A DNA stretch of 64,000 nucleotides, from positions 26,278-90,277 of the forward strand of contig CAYXBY010000001.1 of assembly GCA_964463325.1 (NCBI GenBank), given 5' to 3'. The notes beneath the pieces were generated by a model, which did not search any database, had not been told where the DNA came from, and was given only the letters and a program-made list of their open reading frames with translations. The stretch is from UMGS1002 sp964463325. Lineage in GTDB: Bacteria; Bacillota; Clostridia; Oscillospirales; CAG-272. Both the position numbers and the translations under genes were made by a program. Positions 16,571-24,376 of this stretch are shown here, one piece after another. Position 1 is the stretch's first letter. Each line of letters begins with the position of its first letter.

Positions 16571-16589
16571 GATATGGTATCCTCCTTAA

Positions 16590-16958
16590 TTAAAGTACTT
16601 CGGGAGCCAGAGAAAGGATCTTAAGATAGTTCTTCTCACGAAGCTCTCTTGCAACCGGCCCAAATATACGGGTTCCGGTAGGATTCTGGTCTTCCTTTAT
16701 GATTACCGCAGAGTTTTCGTCAAACTTGATGTAAGAACCGTCGGCACGCTTGATGCCGTGTCTGCTTCTTACGATAACAGCTTTGACTACCTGACCCTTT
16801 TTCACCACGCCGCCGGGTGCTGCCTTCTTAACGGTAGCTACCACAACGTCACCGATGTTTGCGTAACGGCGATCAGTACCGCCGAGGACGCGAATGCACA
16901 TCAGCTCTTTTGCACCGGTGTTATCGGCAACCTTCATCATTGACTGCTGCTGTATCAC
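16590..16958 (-). CDS. rplN: 50S ribosomal protein L14
   Basis: 122 residues, the highly conserved beta-barrel at the subunit interface. MIQQQSMMKVADNTGAKELMC at the N-terminus and RIFGPVARELREKNYLKILSLAPEVL at the C-terminus (both split) are unmistakable. First gene of the spc portion; a 58-nt gap to rpsQ shows no clear promoter. Confidence 0.98.
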   Translation of the reverse strand: MIQQQSMMKVADNTGAKELMCIRVLGGTDRRYANIGDVVVATVKKAAPGGVVKKGQVVKAVIVRSRHGIKRADGSYIKFDENSAVIIKEDQNPTGTRIFGPVARELREKNYLKILSLAPEVL

Positions 16959-17016
16959 TTGTGTTTTCCTCCTGATTCAATACGATATTGACGTATCTAC
17001 TTTGTGTGTGGATAGA

Positions 17017-17274
17017 TTATTTAGCTTTTTCGATGATCTCGACAACGCGCCATCTCTTTGTCTTGGAAAGCGGTCTTGTCTCCATGATCTCGACCTTATC
17101 GCCGATGCCGCAGGCGTTGTTCTCGTCATTGGCATGGACCTTAAGGGTGCGCTTGATGATCTTGCCGTAAATGGGGTGTCTTACATTGTCCTCGATAGCG
17201 ACGGTGACGGTCTTATCCATCTTGTCGCTGACAACGAGACCGACACGGGTCTTTCTGAGATTTCTTTCTTCCAT
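17017..17274 (-). CDS. rpsQ: 30S ribosomal protein S17
   Basis: 85 residues, OB-fold 16S rRNA-binding protein. RKTRVGLVVSDKMDKTVTV and the GDKVEIMETRPLSKTKRWRV stretch are diagnostic. Last gene of the S10 portion. Confidence 0.98.
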   Translation of the reverse strand: MEERNLRKTRVGLVVSDKMDKTVTVAIEDNVRHPIYGKIIKRTLKVHANDENNACGIGDKVEIMETRPLSKTKRWRVVEIIEKAK

Positions 17275-17286
17275 GACCTGTCCTCC

Positions 17287-17478
17287 TTATGCGTCCTTCT
17301 TTTCAGAAAGGATGGTCATTACGCGCGCGATGTCACGCTTGACCTCGGGAATACGATTAGTGTTTTCAAGCTGATTAATCGCAAGCTGGAAACGGAGGTT
17401 GAACAGCTCAGTCTTGAGCTCCTTAAGCTTTGCGTTGAGCTCATCAACGGATAATTCTCTTATTTCATTGATCTTCAC
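17287..17478 (-). CDS. rpmC: 50S ribosomal protein L29
   Basis: 63 residues, two-helix protein at the tunnel exit next to L23. MKINEIRELSVDELNAKL and NLRFQLAINQLENT are typical. 3 nt separate it from rplP. Confidence 0.98.
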   Translation of the reverse strand: MKINEIRELSVDELNAKLKELKTELFNLRFQLAINQLENTNRIPEVKRDIARVMTILSEKKDA

Positions 17479-17481
17479 AGC

Positions 17482-17898
17482 TTATGCCTCCTGTTCCTTA
17501 ACCATGAACTTGGTCTTAATAGGCAGCTTGTGGCCGGCAAGACGCATAGCCTCGCGAGCTACAGCCTCATCAACGCCGTCCATCTCAAACAGCACTCTGC
17601 CCGGCTTGACCACGGCCACCCAGTACTCAGGCGAGCCCTTACCGGAACCCATTCGGGTCTCAGCAGGCTTCTCGGTGATGGGCTTGTCGGGGAATATTTT
17701 GATCCAGACGTTACCGCCACGCTTGATGTAACGTGTCATTGCGATACGTGCTGCTTCTATCTGATTGCTGGTGATCCACGCCGGCTCCAGAGCGACAAGA
17801 CCGAAACGGCCGTTGCTCAGGGTGTTGCCGCGAGTGGCCTTACCCTTAAGTCTGCCGCGCTGCACGCGACGGAACTTAACTCTCTTAGGCATTAACAT
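17482..17898 (-). CDS. rplP: 50S ribosomal protein L16
   Basis: 138 residues from ATG 17898; a second ATG at 17892 gives the usual MPKRVKFRR start and is equally plausible given the GGAGG at 12-18 nt. Conserved AWITSNQIEAARIAMTRYIKRGG (split) and MGSGKGSPEYWVAVVKPG. L16 positions A-site tRNA. Confidence 0.97.
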   Translation of the reverse strand: MLMPKRVKFRRVQRGRLKGKATRGNTLSNGRFGLVALEPAWITSNQIEAARIAMTRYIKRGGNVWIKIFPDKPITEKPAETRMGSGKGSPEYWVAVVKPGRVLFEMDGVDEAVAREAMRLAGHKLPIKTKFMVKEQEA

Positions 17899-17900
17899 TT

Positions 17901-18680
17901 TTACTTCTTGCCTCCTTCTCTCGGAGCTCTCTCGGAGCGTGCGCCGTCATGCGGAGGTCTGCGGTCGCCGCGGTTGTCTCTGCGGTCGCGGTTGTCTCTG
18001 CGATCTCTGCGATCACGGTTATCTCTGGGGTTGTAGCCCTGTCTGTTTACATCGTTGAGAACCTCGCCGATGTAGATCCAGACCTTGATACCGATCTTAC
18101 CGTAGGTAGTGTTTGCCTCCCAGAAGCCGTAGTCGATGTCGGCTCTCAGCGTCTGCAGCGGGATGGTACCCTCATGGTAATGCTCGGTGCGAGCGATCTC
18201 GGCGCCGCCAAGACGTCCGCCGCAGGATATCTTGATACCCTTAGCGCCCAGACGCATGGTGTTGCGGATCGCCATCTTCATAGCGCGGCGGAAGGAGATA
18301 CGTCTCTCGAGCTGAGAGGCGATGTTCTCTGCAACCAGCTGTGCATTCAGATCGGGCTGTCTGACCTCGACGATGTCGAGTCTGACCTCCTTGCCCAGCA
18401 TGCCCTTAAGAATTTCCTTGTACTTTTCCTTCTCAGCACCGCCGTGACCAATGATCATACCGGGCTTTGCGCAGTAGATGGTGATCTTGACCTGCTTCGA
18501 GGTACGCTCGATATCGATCTTAGGCACGCCTGCGTTCTTGAAGGTTTCCTTGAGGAATTTTCTGATGTTGTAATCGGAGACGATGGTATCGCCGAATTCC
18601 TTGTCCTCGACAAACCATCTGGAGCTCCAATCCTTGATTACGCCCACACGGAGACCGTGGGGATTAACTTTCTGTCCCAT
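17901..18680 (-). CDS. rpsC: 30S ribosomal protein S3 with long charged tail
   Basis: 259 residues. The first ~215 are ordinary S3: MGQKVNPHGLRVGVI, KH motif GMIIGHGG, and the C-terminal domain ending GKIGIKVWIYIGEV. S3 forms the mRNA entry channel. The last ~45 residues are an extension made of Arg/Asp/Asn repeats (RDNRDRRDRRDN and RDRRDNRGDRR) then GARSERAPREGGKK, encoded by tandem DNA repeats around 17955-18035. A basic/acidic low-complexity tail like this is not part of the core fold; similar but variable tails occur in some Gram-positive S3 proteins. Confidence 0.97.
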   Translation of the reverse strand: MGQKVNPHGLRVGVIKDWSSRWFVEDKEFGDTIVSDYNIRKFLKETFKNAGVPKIDIERTSKQVKITIYCAKPGMIIGHGGAEKEKYKEILKGMLGKEVRLDIVEVRQPDLNAQLVAENIASQLERRISFRRAMKMAIRNTMRLGAKGIKISCGGRLGGAEIARTEHYHEGTIPLQTLRADIDYGFWEANTTYGKIGIKVWIYIGEVLNDVNRQGYNPRDNRDRRDRRDNRDRRDNRGDRRPPHDGARSERAPREGGKK

Positions 18681-18695
18681 TCAGCTTTACCCTCC

Positions 18696-19037
18696 TTATG
18701 CTCTTTCCTTGACAGCTATTGTCACGTGGCAGGTTCTTCTCAGGATCCTGTCAGCGCTACCCTTACCGCGGGGGTTGGTGCGCTTGTTATACTTCATATG
18801 TCCCTGACATACGAAGCACTCGGAGACATAGAGCTTGGATGTGTCCATATGAAAATTGTGTTCAGCGTTTGCAACAGCGCTTCCCAGCAGCTTGACCAGA
18901 TAGGGCGAGGAGCCCTTGGGGGTGTTCTTAAGGATCGCCATAGCGACACCCGCGTCCTTACCTCTGATGAGGTCGAGAACGAACTTGACCTTGCGCGGGG
19001 AAAGTCTGGCATCACGAAGATATGCTTTTGCTTCCAT
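18696..19037 (-). CDS. rplV: 50S ribosomal protein L22
   Basis: 113 residues from ATG 19037 (MEAKAYLRDARLSPRK), the family's normal start and length. An upstream ATG at 19061 overlaps the rpsS stop, and the GGGAGG ribosome-binding site lies inside that extension, so the shorter start is right. C-terminal RGKGSADRILRRTCHVTIAVKE. L22's hairpin lines the exit tunnel. Confidence 0.97.
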   Translation of the reverse strand: MEAKAYLRDARLSPRKVKFVLDLIRGKDAGVAMAILKNTPKGSSPYLVKLLGSAVANAEHNFHMDTSKLYVSECFVCQGHMKYNKRTNPRGKGSADRILRRTCHVTIAVKERA

Positions 19038-19060
19038 TTTGATGTTTTCCTCCCTTTGCA

Positions 19061-19342
19061 TTACTTACCGTTGTTGGATGTCTTGGAGCCGGCGTGACCC
19101 TTAAAGGTGCGCGTAGGTGCAAACTCACCCAGCTTGTGGCCGACCATATCCTCAGTCACATAGACCGGGATGTGCTTCCTACCATCGTGAACCGCGATCG
19201 TGTGACCGACAAATTCCGGGAATATGGTAGATGCGCGGGACCAGGTCTTGAGGACCTTCTTCTCATTCTTCTCATTCATGGCGCAAATGCGGGCGTAGAG
19301 CTTAGCTTCTACGAAAGGCGCCTTTTTAAGACTTCTGCTCAT
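19061..19342 (-). CDS. rpsS: 30S ribosomal protein S19
   Basis: 93 residues. MSRSLKKAPFVEAKL and GHKLGEFAPTRTFKGHAG are diagnostic. S19 lies on the 30S head with S13. Confidence 0.98.
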   Translation of the reverse strand: MSRSLKKAPFVEAKLYARICAMNEKNEKKVLKTWSRASTIFPEFVGHTIAVHDGRKHIPVYVTEDMVGHKLGEFAPTRTFKGHAGSKTSNNGK

Positions 19343-19356
19343 TCTACATTCCCTCC

Positions 19357-20187
19357 TTATTTAGCGTTTCTGCGTTTCACGATGAATTTGTTGGTTCTTG
19401 CCTTCTTGTTTCTGGTCTTATAACCCAGAGCAGGCTTGCCCCAAGGAGTCAGCGGGCCGGGATGACCGACAGGAGACTTACCTTCACCACCACCGTGAGG
19501 GTGGTCGCAGGGGTTCATGACAGAACCGCGGACAGTCGGACGGAAGCCCTTATGACGGGTCTTACCAGCCTTACCGACCTTGACAGTGTCATGCTCGATA
19601 TTGCCAACCTGGCCTATAGTGGCCTTGCAATCCAGGCGAACGATTCTGACCTCGCCGGAGGGCAGTCTGACCTGAGCGGAGCCGTTTTCCTTAGCGATGA
19701 GCTGAGCGAAAACGCCTGCGGAGCGAGCCAGCTGAGCGCCCTTGCCGGGGTAGAGCTCGATGTTGTGGATCATAGTACCAACAGGAATGTTGGCAACCGG
19801 CAGCGTATTGCCGGGCTTGATGTCTGCGTCAGCGCCGGAGTATACCTTGTCGCCGTCGGTCAGACCGAGGGGAGCAATGATGTAGCTTCTGTCGCCGGCC
19901 TCATTCTCAAGCAGAGCAATGTAAGCGGAGCGGTTGGGGTCGTACTCGACACCGATAACAGTAGCGGGAGAGGTGTTCTGACGCTTGAAATCGATAATTC
20001 TGTACTTGGTCTTGTTTCCGCCGCCTCTGTGACGGACGGTGATGCGGCCATAGCTGTTGCGGCCGGCATGCTTCTTCTTGATGACAGTCAGCGACTTCTC
20101 AGGAGTAAACTTTGTGATCTCCTCGAAGGTCGGAACAGTCATATTTCTTCTCGCCGGGGTAGTCGGCTTATACTTAATTGTAGGCAT
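19357..20187 (-). CDS. rplB: 50S ribosomal protein L2
   Basis: 276 residues, standard length. Near the peptidyl-transferase centre. GRNSYGRITVRHRGGG, and the C-terminal NPCDHPHGGGEGKSPVGHP containing the conserved functional histidine, are both intact. Confidence 0.99.
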   Translation of the reverse strand: MPTIKYKPTTPARRNMTVPTFEEITKFTPEKSLTVIKKKHAGRNSYGRITVRHRGGGNKTKYRIIDFKRQNTSPATVIGVEYDPNRSAYIALLENEAGDRSYIIAPLGLTDGDKVYSGADADIKPGNTLPVANIPVGTMIHNIELYPGKGAQLARSAGVFAQLIAKENGSAQVRLPSGEVRIVRLDCKATIGQVGNIEHDTVKVGKAGKTRHKGFRPTVRGSVMNPCDHPHGGGEGKSPVGHPGPLTPWGKPALGYKTRNKKARTNKFIVKRRNAK

Positions 20188-20206
20188 TCTGCTTCAACCT
20201 CCCCTA

Positions 20207-20629
20207 TCAGTTCATACCTTCGAAGAACTCGATGGTGTTAGACTCAGCGGTGAGCGTAACGATCGCTTTCTTCCAGGCAGAGGTGTAACCATGATGAACG
20301 CCCATGCTCTTGGGCTTTCTCTTCATGTTGATGACGTTGACGTCCTTGACTGTGACATTGAACAGCTCCTCGACCGCTGCGGCGATCTCGGGCTTGGTAG
20401 CCTTCTTGTCAACCTTGAAGACATACTTCTTGCAGACAGCAGCGGGAGCGAGGGGCTCACGCACGGTCTTGCCAGCCTTCTCGGCGCGGGCGACCTTGTT
20501 CTTATATCTGTCGGACTTCATAACGTCCTTGGGGTCCTTGCGTACCTTGTTCTTTTCGCCGGACATCTGAGCGAAGCTCTCCTCGGAAATGACGGGAGCA
20601 AGGATAATGTCCTGTGCCAATCTACTCAT
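20207..20629 (-). CDS. rplW: 50S ribosomal protein L23 with internal insertion
   Basis: L23 sits at the exit-tunnel rim and docks trigger factor and SRP. Bacterial L23 is usually ~95-100 residues; this one is 140. The extra ~40 residues lie between the first conserved segment (DIILAPVISEESF, residues 7-19) and the next one (KKYVFKVDKKATKPEIAAAVE, from about residue 67). The inserted part is Lys-rich (SGEKNKVRKDPKDVMKSDRY and KNKVARAEKAGKTVREP). The core FNVTVKDVNVINMKRKPK and the C-terminus are normal, and the frame is clean on both sides. Shares 1 nt with the rplD stop. Confidence 0.96.
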   Translation of the reverse strand: MSRLAQDIILAPVISEESFAQMSGEKNKVRKDPKDVMKSDRYKNKVARAEKAGKTVREPLAPAAVCKKYVFKVDKKATKPEIAAAVEELFNVTVKDVNVINMKRKPKSMGVHHGYTSAWKKAIVTLTAESNTIEFFEGMN

Positions 20630-21252
20630 TACGCATATACCTCCTCGAGCATTGTGACCGCTTCCTTAGCAATGATGAGCTTGTCAGCATTGAGGATATC
20701 GTACACATTGATGGTGTTGTAGAGCGCGGTCTTTACGCCGGCTATGTTAGCGCAGGACTTGATGACCTTGGCATCGATAGCGGGCAGAACTACGAGAGCC
20801 TTTCTGTCGGAGCCGACTGCATTCAGCATATTGACCATGGTCTTGGTGCTGTAGCCGTCGCACTTGATCTCGTCGATGACGATGAGGTCACCGCCGGCGA
20901 CCTTAGCGGACAGTGCGCTGTAGAGCGCAACTCTCTTGGTCTTCTTGTTCATGCCGGTGCGGTAGCTTCTGGGCTTGGGGCCGAGTGCTACGCCGCCGTG
21001 TGTCCACTGAGGTGAACGGGTCGAGCCCTGACGAGCTCTGCCGCTGCCCTTCTGTCTCCAGGGCTTCTTGCCGCCGCCGGATACCTCACCGCGGGTGAGG
21101 GTGGACTGAGTTCCCTGTCTCTGATTGAGCAGGTAAGCTCTTACTGCGGCATGGAGAACTGCTTCATTTACTTCCGCGCCGAATATGACATCGGACAGCG
21201 TGATCTCGCCGACATTCTTGCCGGACATGTCCATTACATTTACGTTTGGCAT
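20629..21252 (-). CDS. rplD: 50S ribosomal protein L4
   Basis: 207 residues. RGEVSGGGKKPWRQKGSGRARQGS (split) forms the tunnel-constriction loop. In E. coli L4 also represses the S10 operon by attenuation in the leader; whether it acts on the hairpin at 22481-22520 here is untested. Confidence 0.98.
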   Translation of the reverse strand: MPNVNVMDMSGKNVGEITLSDVIFGAEVNEAVLHAAVRAYLLNQRQGTQSTLTRGEVSGGGKKPWRQKGSGRARQGSTRSPQWTHGGVALGPKPRSYRTGMNKKTKRVALYSALSAKVAGGDLIVIDEIKCDGYSTKTMVNMLNAVGSDRKALVVLPAIDAKVIKSCANIAGVKTALYNTINVYDILNADKLIIAKEAVTMLEEVYA

Positions 21253-21272
21253 TGTTCTTCCTCCTTACCGCA

Positions 21273-21905
21273 TTATGCTTTGACCGAGTCGCGGATGAAC
21301 ACTATGCCGTCCTTGGCACCGGGAACGGCGCCCTTGATGGCGATGAGGTTGTTCTCTGCATCGATCTTCACAACTTTAAGATTGAGTATGGTGACCTGCT
21401 CGTTACCGTACTGACCGGCCATCTTCTTGTTCTTGAAGATACGAGAAGGGCTGGAGTTAGCGCCCATAGAACCGGGCTGACGATGTACAGGGCCCACACC
21501 GTGGGTCATTCTCAGCTTGTGGCAGTTCCAACGCTTAACAACGCCGGTATAGCCGCGGCCCTTTGTGATCCCGGTGACGTCGACCTTATCGCCAGTGGCG
21601 AAGGTATCGACAGAGATCGTGTCGCCTACGTTATAGCCGGAGCAGTCGTCAAGACGGAACTCCTTGAGGTGCTTCTTCACAGCGACGCCTGCCGCAGTGA
21701 AATGACCAATCTCGGGCTTGTTAAGGTGCTTTTCCTTAACGTCCATAAACCCGAGCTGAAGCGCGTCGTAGCCTTCCTTTTCGGTGGTCTTCTTCTGTGC
21801 GACTACGCACGGACCCGCTTCGATGACAGTTACCGGAATGACATTACCCTTCTCATCGAAGATCTGAGTCATTCCCAGCTTTTTGCCGATGATTGCCTTT
21901 TTCAA
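21273..21905 (-). CDS. rplC: 50S ribosomal protein L3, TTG start
   Basis: 210 residues. Starts with TTG at 21905 (MKKAIIGKKLGMTQIF) directly behind AGGAGG with 5 nt spacing; no in-frame ATG exists nearby. The conserved RVIKGRG-type loop appears as GITKGRGYTGVVKRWNC and GVGPVHRQPGSMGANSSPSR. L3 reaches the peptidyl-transferase centre. A 123-nt interval with one short hairpin (CTGCCGCAAGGCGGCA region) separates it from rpsJ. Confidence 0.97.
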   Translation of the reverse strand: MKKAIIGKKLGMTQIFDEKGNVIPVTVIEAGPCVVAQKKTTEKEGYDALQLGFMDVKEKHLNKPEIGHFTAAGVAVKKHLKEFRLDDCSGYNVGDTISVDTFATGDKVDVTGITKGRGYTGVVKRWNCHKLRMTHGVGPVHRQPGSMGANSSPSRIFKNKKMAGQYGNEQVTILNLKVVKIDAENNLIAIKGAVPGAKDGIVFIRDSVKA

Positions 21906-22028
21906 TTTTTCCTCCTGTAGGTTATTGGTTGACGCTGTGGATTTCCCTTTCGGGCTACGCCAACATGACCGACAATGCCGCCTTGCGGCAGCGTGGTTGG
22001 TTTTGCAGGATGATCGCGATGCTTGATA

Positions 22029-22340
22029 TTACAGCTTTATCTCGATCTCAACTCCTGCGGGAAGTTCAATGTTCATCAGGTCCTCGACAAGCTTCTTCGA
22101 GGGTCTGATGATGTCTATCAGTCTCTTGTGGGTGCGATATTCGAACTGCTCGCGGCTGTCCTTATTCACGTGCACCGAGCGGAGAATAGTGATTATCTCC
22201 TTGTCAGTGGGGAGCGGAATGGGACCGGAAACAGTAGCGCCCTGTCTCTTTGCTACCTCGACGATCTTCTGCGCCGCGGTATCGATCAGCGTGTGATCGT
22301 AGCTCTTGAGACGGATTCTGATCTTCTCATTGGCTGCCAT
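22029..22340 (-). CDS. rpsJ: 30S ribosomal protein S10
   Basis: 103 residues from ATG 22340 (MAANEKIRIRLKSYDH), with AAGGAGG 8 nt upstream. The frame is open further upstream but that part is leader. KRLIDIIRPSKKLVEDL is typical. S10 is a 30S head protein and also NusE, a transcription antitermination factor. First gene of the ribosomal cluster. Confidence 0.98.
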   Translation of the reverse strand: MAANEKIRIRLKSYDHTLIDTAAQKIVEVAKRQGATVSGPIPLPTDKEIITILRSVHVNKDSREQFEYRTHKRLIDIIRPSKKLVEDLMNIELPAGVEIEIKL

Positions 22341-22382
22341 TTTTGTGCCTCCTTCTTGAATTTTGCTGCCTCGGGACGCCTT

Positions 22383-22388
22383 ATTATA
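22383..22388 (-). promoter_or_regulatory. candidate proximal -10 for rpsJ
   Basis: TATAAT on the minus strand, about 43 nt before the rpsJ ATG. The matching -35 window (revcomp of 22406-22411, TGTCCC) is poor. It would matter if the distal promoter mainly makes a separate small RNA ending at 22475. Confidence 0.3.
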
Positions 22389-22474
22389 GTAATGAAGCGT
22401 TTGCCGGGACACGTTTCGGAAATTGGCTTAAATTCCTTCCAACACGTCGCCGTGTGTTTCTTCGCCTGACCTAT

Positions 22475-22520
22475 AAAAAACCGAACTTGCGCACACTCAG
22501 CATTGCGTGACAAGATTCGG
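22475..22520 (-). terminator. intrinsic terminator in rpsJ leader (candidate attenuator)
   Basis: On the minus strand CCGAA-t-CTTG (5' arm), then CGCA, a 10-nt loop, TGCG, and CAAG-TTCGG (3' arm) make a bulged 13-bp hairpin followed by six T residues. It lies about 140 nt downstream of a consensus promoter and 135 nt before rpsJ, with no gene between, so it either attenuates the S10 operon or ends a small RNA. Confidence 0.7.
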
Positions 22521-22657
22521 GGTAGGCGAGACACCAACGACACGGACAGTGGGTCAACTATCCGGCGCTCTCAGAATTATTGCCGCCCGATTTTCGGACA
22601 TACTCCATGGAAATTCCCTGCTTTCGCAGCAACCTTCCACTTCTTCGCATATCAAGC
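22521..22657 (-). ncRNA. structured rpsJ leader or independent small RNA
   Basis: Expected transcript from the promoter at 22664-22692. It can fold a hairpin at 22608-22639 (TGGAA/TTCCA with an inner CTGC-GAAA-GCAG tetraloop stem), a second short CCGAAAATCGG hairpin, and the terminator hairpin at 22481-22520, giving a unit of ~180 nt. The ORFs here are short and end abruptly with no ribosome-binding sites; I see no protein. I could not match it to a known family by eye (not a T-box, L10, PreQ1 or TPP pattern). Confidence 0.5.
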
Positions 22658-22663
22658 CTTCAT

Positions 22664-22692
22664 ATTATACCACTATTCGGTCAATATTTCAA
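22664..22692 (-). promoter_or_regulatory. promoter for rpsJ leader / S10 cluster
   Basis: Minus strand TTGAAA (22692-22687), 17-nt spacer, TATAAT (22669-22664), with AGTGG just upstream of the -10. Predicted start near 22657, about 317 nt before the rpsJ ATG. Confidence 0.75.
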
Positions 22693-22892
22693 GCCCTTTG
22701 GCAGCAACTTGCTTTCGTCATAACGCAGATTTATTCGCGAATATCAGACGCCGCATTGTTCATAATAGACAAAAATGCGTCATTATCATTCAAAACCGCA
22801 CTTTTTCGCTGCCGGGCGCAGGCAAGTTTACAATTTGTTCACAATTTTGAGTTATAATTAGTATGTATAAATGTATTTTGAGAGGTTTTTAC

Positions 22893-23723
22893 ATGCAGGA
22901 TCAAAATAATAAGCTGAAAATTTACCTGTTTTCAGGCTTCACGCTGTCGGGCATAATGGCAGTTCTATACGTTTTGTGCTTTTTGCTATCATTTGACCGC
23001 TCCATTGGCTATTTTGACGTTTCGCCGCTGACTACTGTGCTGCATTCGCTGCTGGCGCTGACGGTGCTTTGGGTGGCATCTATGCTGCTGCTTATTCCCC
23101 GCAACGGACTAACCGTACAAGCGCATCCGCTCAGCCGCAGCAGCCACGTATTATTGTACATTTTGACCGCCGCATTTATCATTTCAACATATTTGCAAAT
23201 ACAGCTGATAACCACGTCGTCTCTGTCCATCTTTATTTCAATTCTTGGCGGCGTCAGCGCAGCCTACACCTGCTGCACCGCTATGGAACACGGTCCGCGT
23301 CCCCAGCAGCGCTCGCTGCTGGGCTATGGCGTTATCGTGTGGTGCTTCCTCACCATCGTTGACGCATATTTTAACCGCTATGTCGCCATGAACGGCCCGC
23401 TTAAGGTGCTACTGATGTTCAGCATGGTATTTTTGATGCTGTTCCAGCTTTACGATGTTGGGTTCACGGTTGGCCGCGGGCGGCCGAGACTGTACGCAGC
23501 TTTCGGGCTGCTCAATGTGCTGCTGTCGCTGTCGTTCGCGCTCTCATACTTTGTCTGCCTGATTGGCGGGCTTCAAAGGGTACCTGAATTTTTGCCGGCG
23601 GCGATAGTGACGCCGGTCTACGCGGTCTATTCTGTGTCGCGACTGCTTGATCTATCCAAGGCTGCACCGTGCAGTGACACAGCCGAGCAAAGCGTACCTC
23701 CCGCCGACGAGGCCGCAGAGTAA
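22893..23723 (+). CDS. hypothetical polytopic membrane protein
   Basis: Not a family I recognise. ATG 22893 is chosen over an upstream ATG at 22863: AGAGG lies 7 nt before it, and a TATAAT at 22853-22858 places the upstream ATG at or before the transcript start. 276 residues, with about seven or eight hydrophobic helices from residue ~9 to ~240 (for example GIMAVLYVLCFLLSF, TVLWVASMLLLI, VLLYILTAAFIISTY, VLLMFSMVFLMLFQLY) and a short polar C-terminus. No signal-peptidase or catalytic motif. The next gene, 39 nt downstream, is an HTH regulator, so the two may form a sensor/regulator unit (inference). Confidence 0.75.
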   Translation: MQDQNNKLKIYLFSGFTLSGIMAVLYVLCFLLSFDRSIGYFDVSPLTTVLHSLLALTVLWVASMLLLIPRNGLTVQAHPLSRSSHVLLYILTAAFIISTYLQIQLITTSSLSIFISILGGVSAAYTCCTAMEHGPRPQQRSLLGYGVIVWCFLTIVDAYFNRYVAMNGPLKVLLMFSMVFLMLFQLYDVGFTVGRGRPRLYAAFGLLNVLLSLSFALSYFVCLIGGLQRVPEFLPAAIVTPVYAVYSVSRLLDLSKAAPCSDTAEQSVPPADEAAE

Positions 23724-23762
23724 GCGCAGCAGACTATATATAATAAAAGGAAGGAAAAAATC

Positions 23763-24314
23763 ATGTCAGCCAACCAGCGAGTACAGTGGTTCCACCGAAA
23801 GGTGGCGGAAATGAGCTACCCAAACGCCAAGCGACTGTCCGAGCGCTTCAAGATATCACACCGCCAAGCGCAGCGCGACGTTGATTTTTTACAGCAGCAA
23901 TTAAAAGCGCCTCTCGCATACGACCACAAGCGGCGCGGTTATTACTACACTGAGGATTTTGCGCTTCCTATCGCGCTGACTACTGCAAACAGCGAGGATT
24001 ACAACGGCGTTGTCGCCAATTCCATCGAATTCGCGCCGGAAACGCAGGCCGACAGCACAGTCATTCAGCTTCAGCTGCCCTACTCGGCGCAGATCCGAGT
24101 GGCGGATCGCCTTACCGCGGTCGAGCTGGGAGGCTACATCACCGAGCGCACCGGCGATATGATCTATCGCTGCGAATTTCACAGCATCGAAAAATTCATG
24201 AGCGTGATAATGTCGCTCGAGGCGGACATCACCATCCTCTCACCCGACTGGCTGCGGGCGCGGCTGGTTCGCTCCGCCGAGCGCATTTTGCGCAACAATT
24301 CAGAAAATTCATAA
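23763..24314 (+). CDS. HTH / WYL-like transcriptional regulator
   Basis: 183 residues behind AAGGAAGG. Residues ~15-60 form a winged-helix DeoR/YafY-type HTH (NAKRLSERFKISHRQAQRDVDFLQ, then KRRGYYYTEDFALP as wing). Residues ~95-175 resemble the WYL/WCX ligand-binding half seen in YafY proteins, but shortened and without a clear W-Y-L triad (TERTGDMIYRCEFHSIEKFMSVIMSL; DITILSPDWLRARL). Whether it controls its upstream membrane-protein neighbour or rplJL is unknown. Confidence 0.72.
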   Translation: MSANQRVQWFHRKVAEMSYPNAKRLSERFKISHRQAQRDVDFLQQQLKAPLAYDHKRRGYYYTEDFALPIALTTANSEDYNGVVANSIEFAPETQADSTVIQLQLPYSAQIRVADRLTAVELGGYITERTGDMIYRCEFHSIEKFMSVIMSLEADITILSPDWLRARLVRSAERILRNNSENS

Positions 24315-24341
24315 TTTTTCATACTTTTTTTCAAAAAGCTA

Positions 24342-24370
24342 TTGACATTTCGGCAGAGATGTGGTATCAT
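24342..24370 (+). promoter_or_regulatory. promoter of rplJ-rplL
   Basis: Perfect -35 TTGACA (24342-24347), 17-nt spacer, -10 TATCAT (24365-24370) with TGTGG just upstream of the -10. Predicted start near 24377. Confidence 0.85.
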
Positions 24371-24376
24371 TCATCT

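Noticed and set aside
22503..22857. Two overlapping plus-strand ORFs of ~115 codons upstream of the membrane protein gene
   Set aside because: They are antisense to the rpsJ leader and promoter, have no ribosome-binding site, and look like translations of structured RNA.
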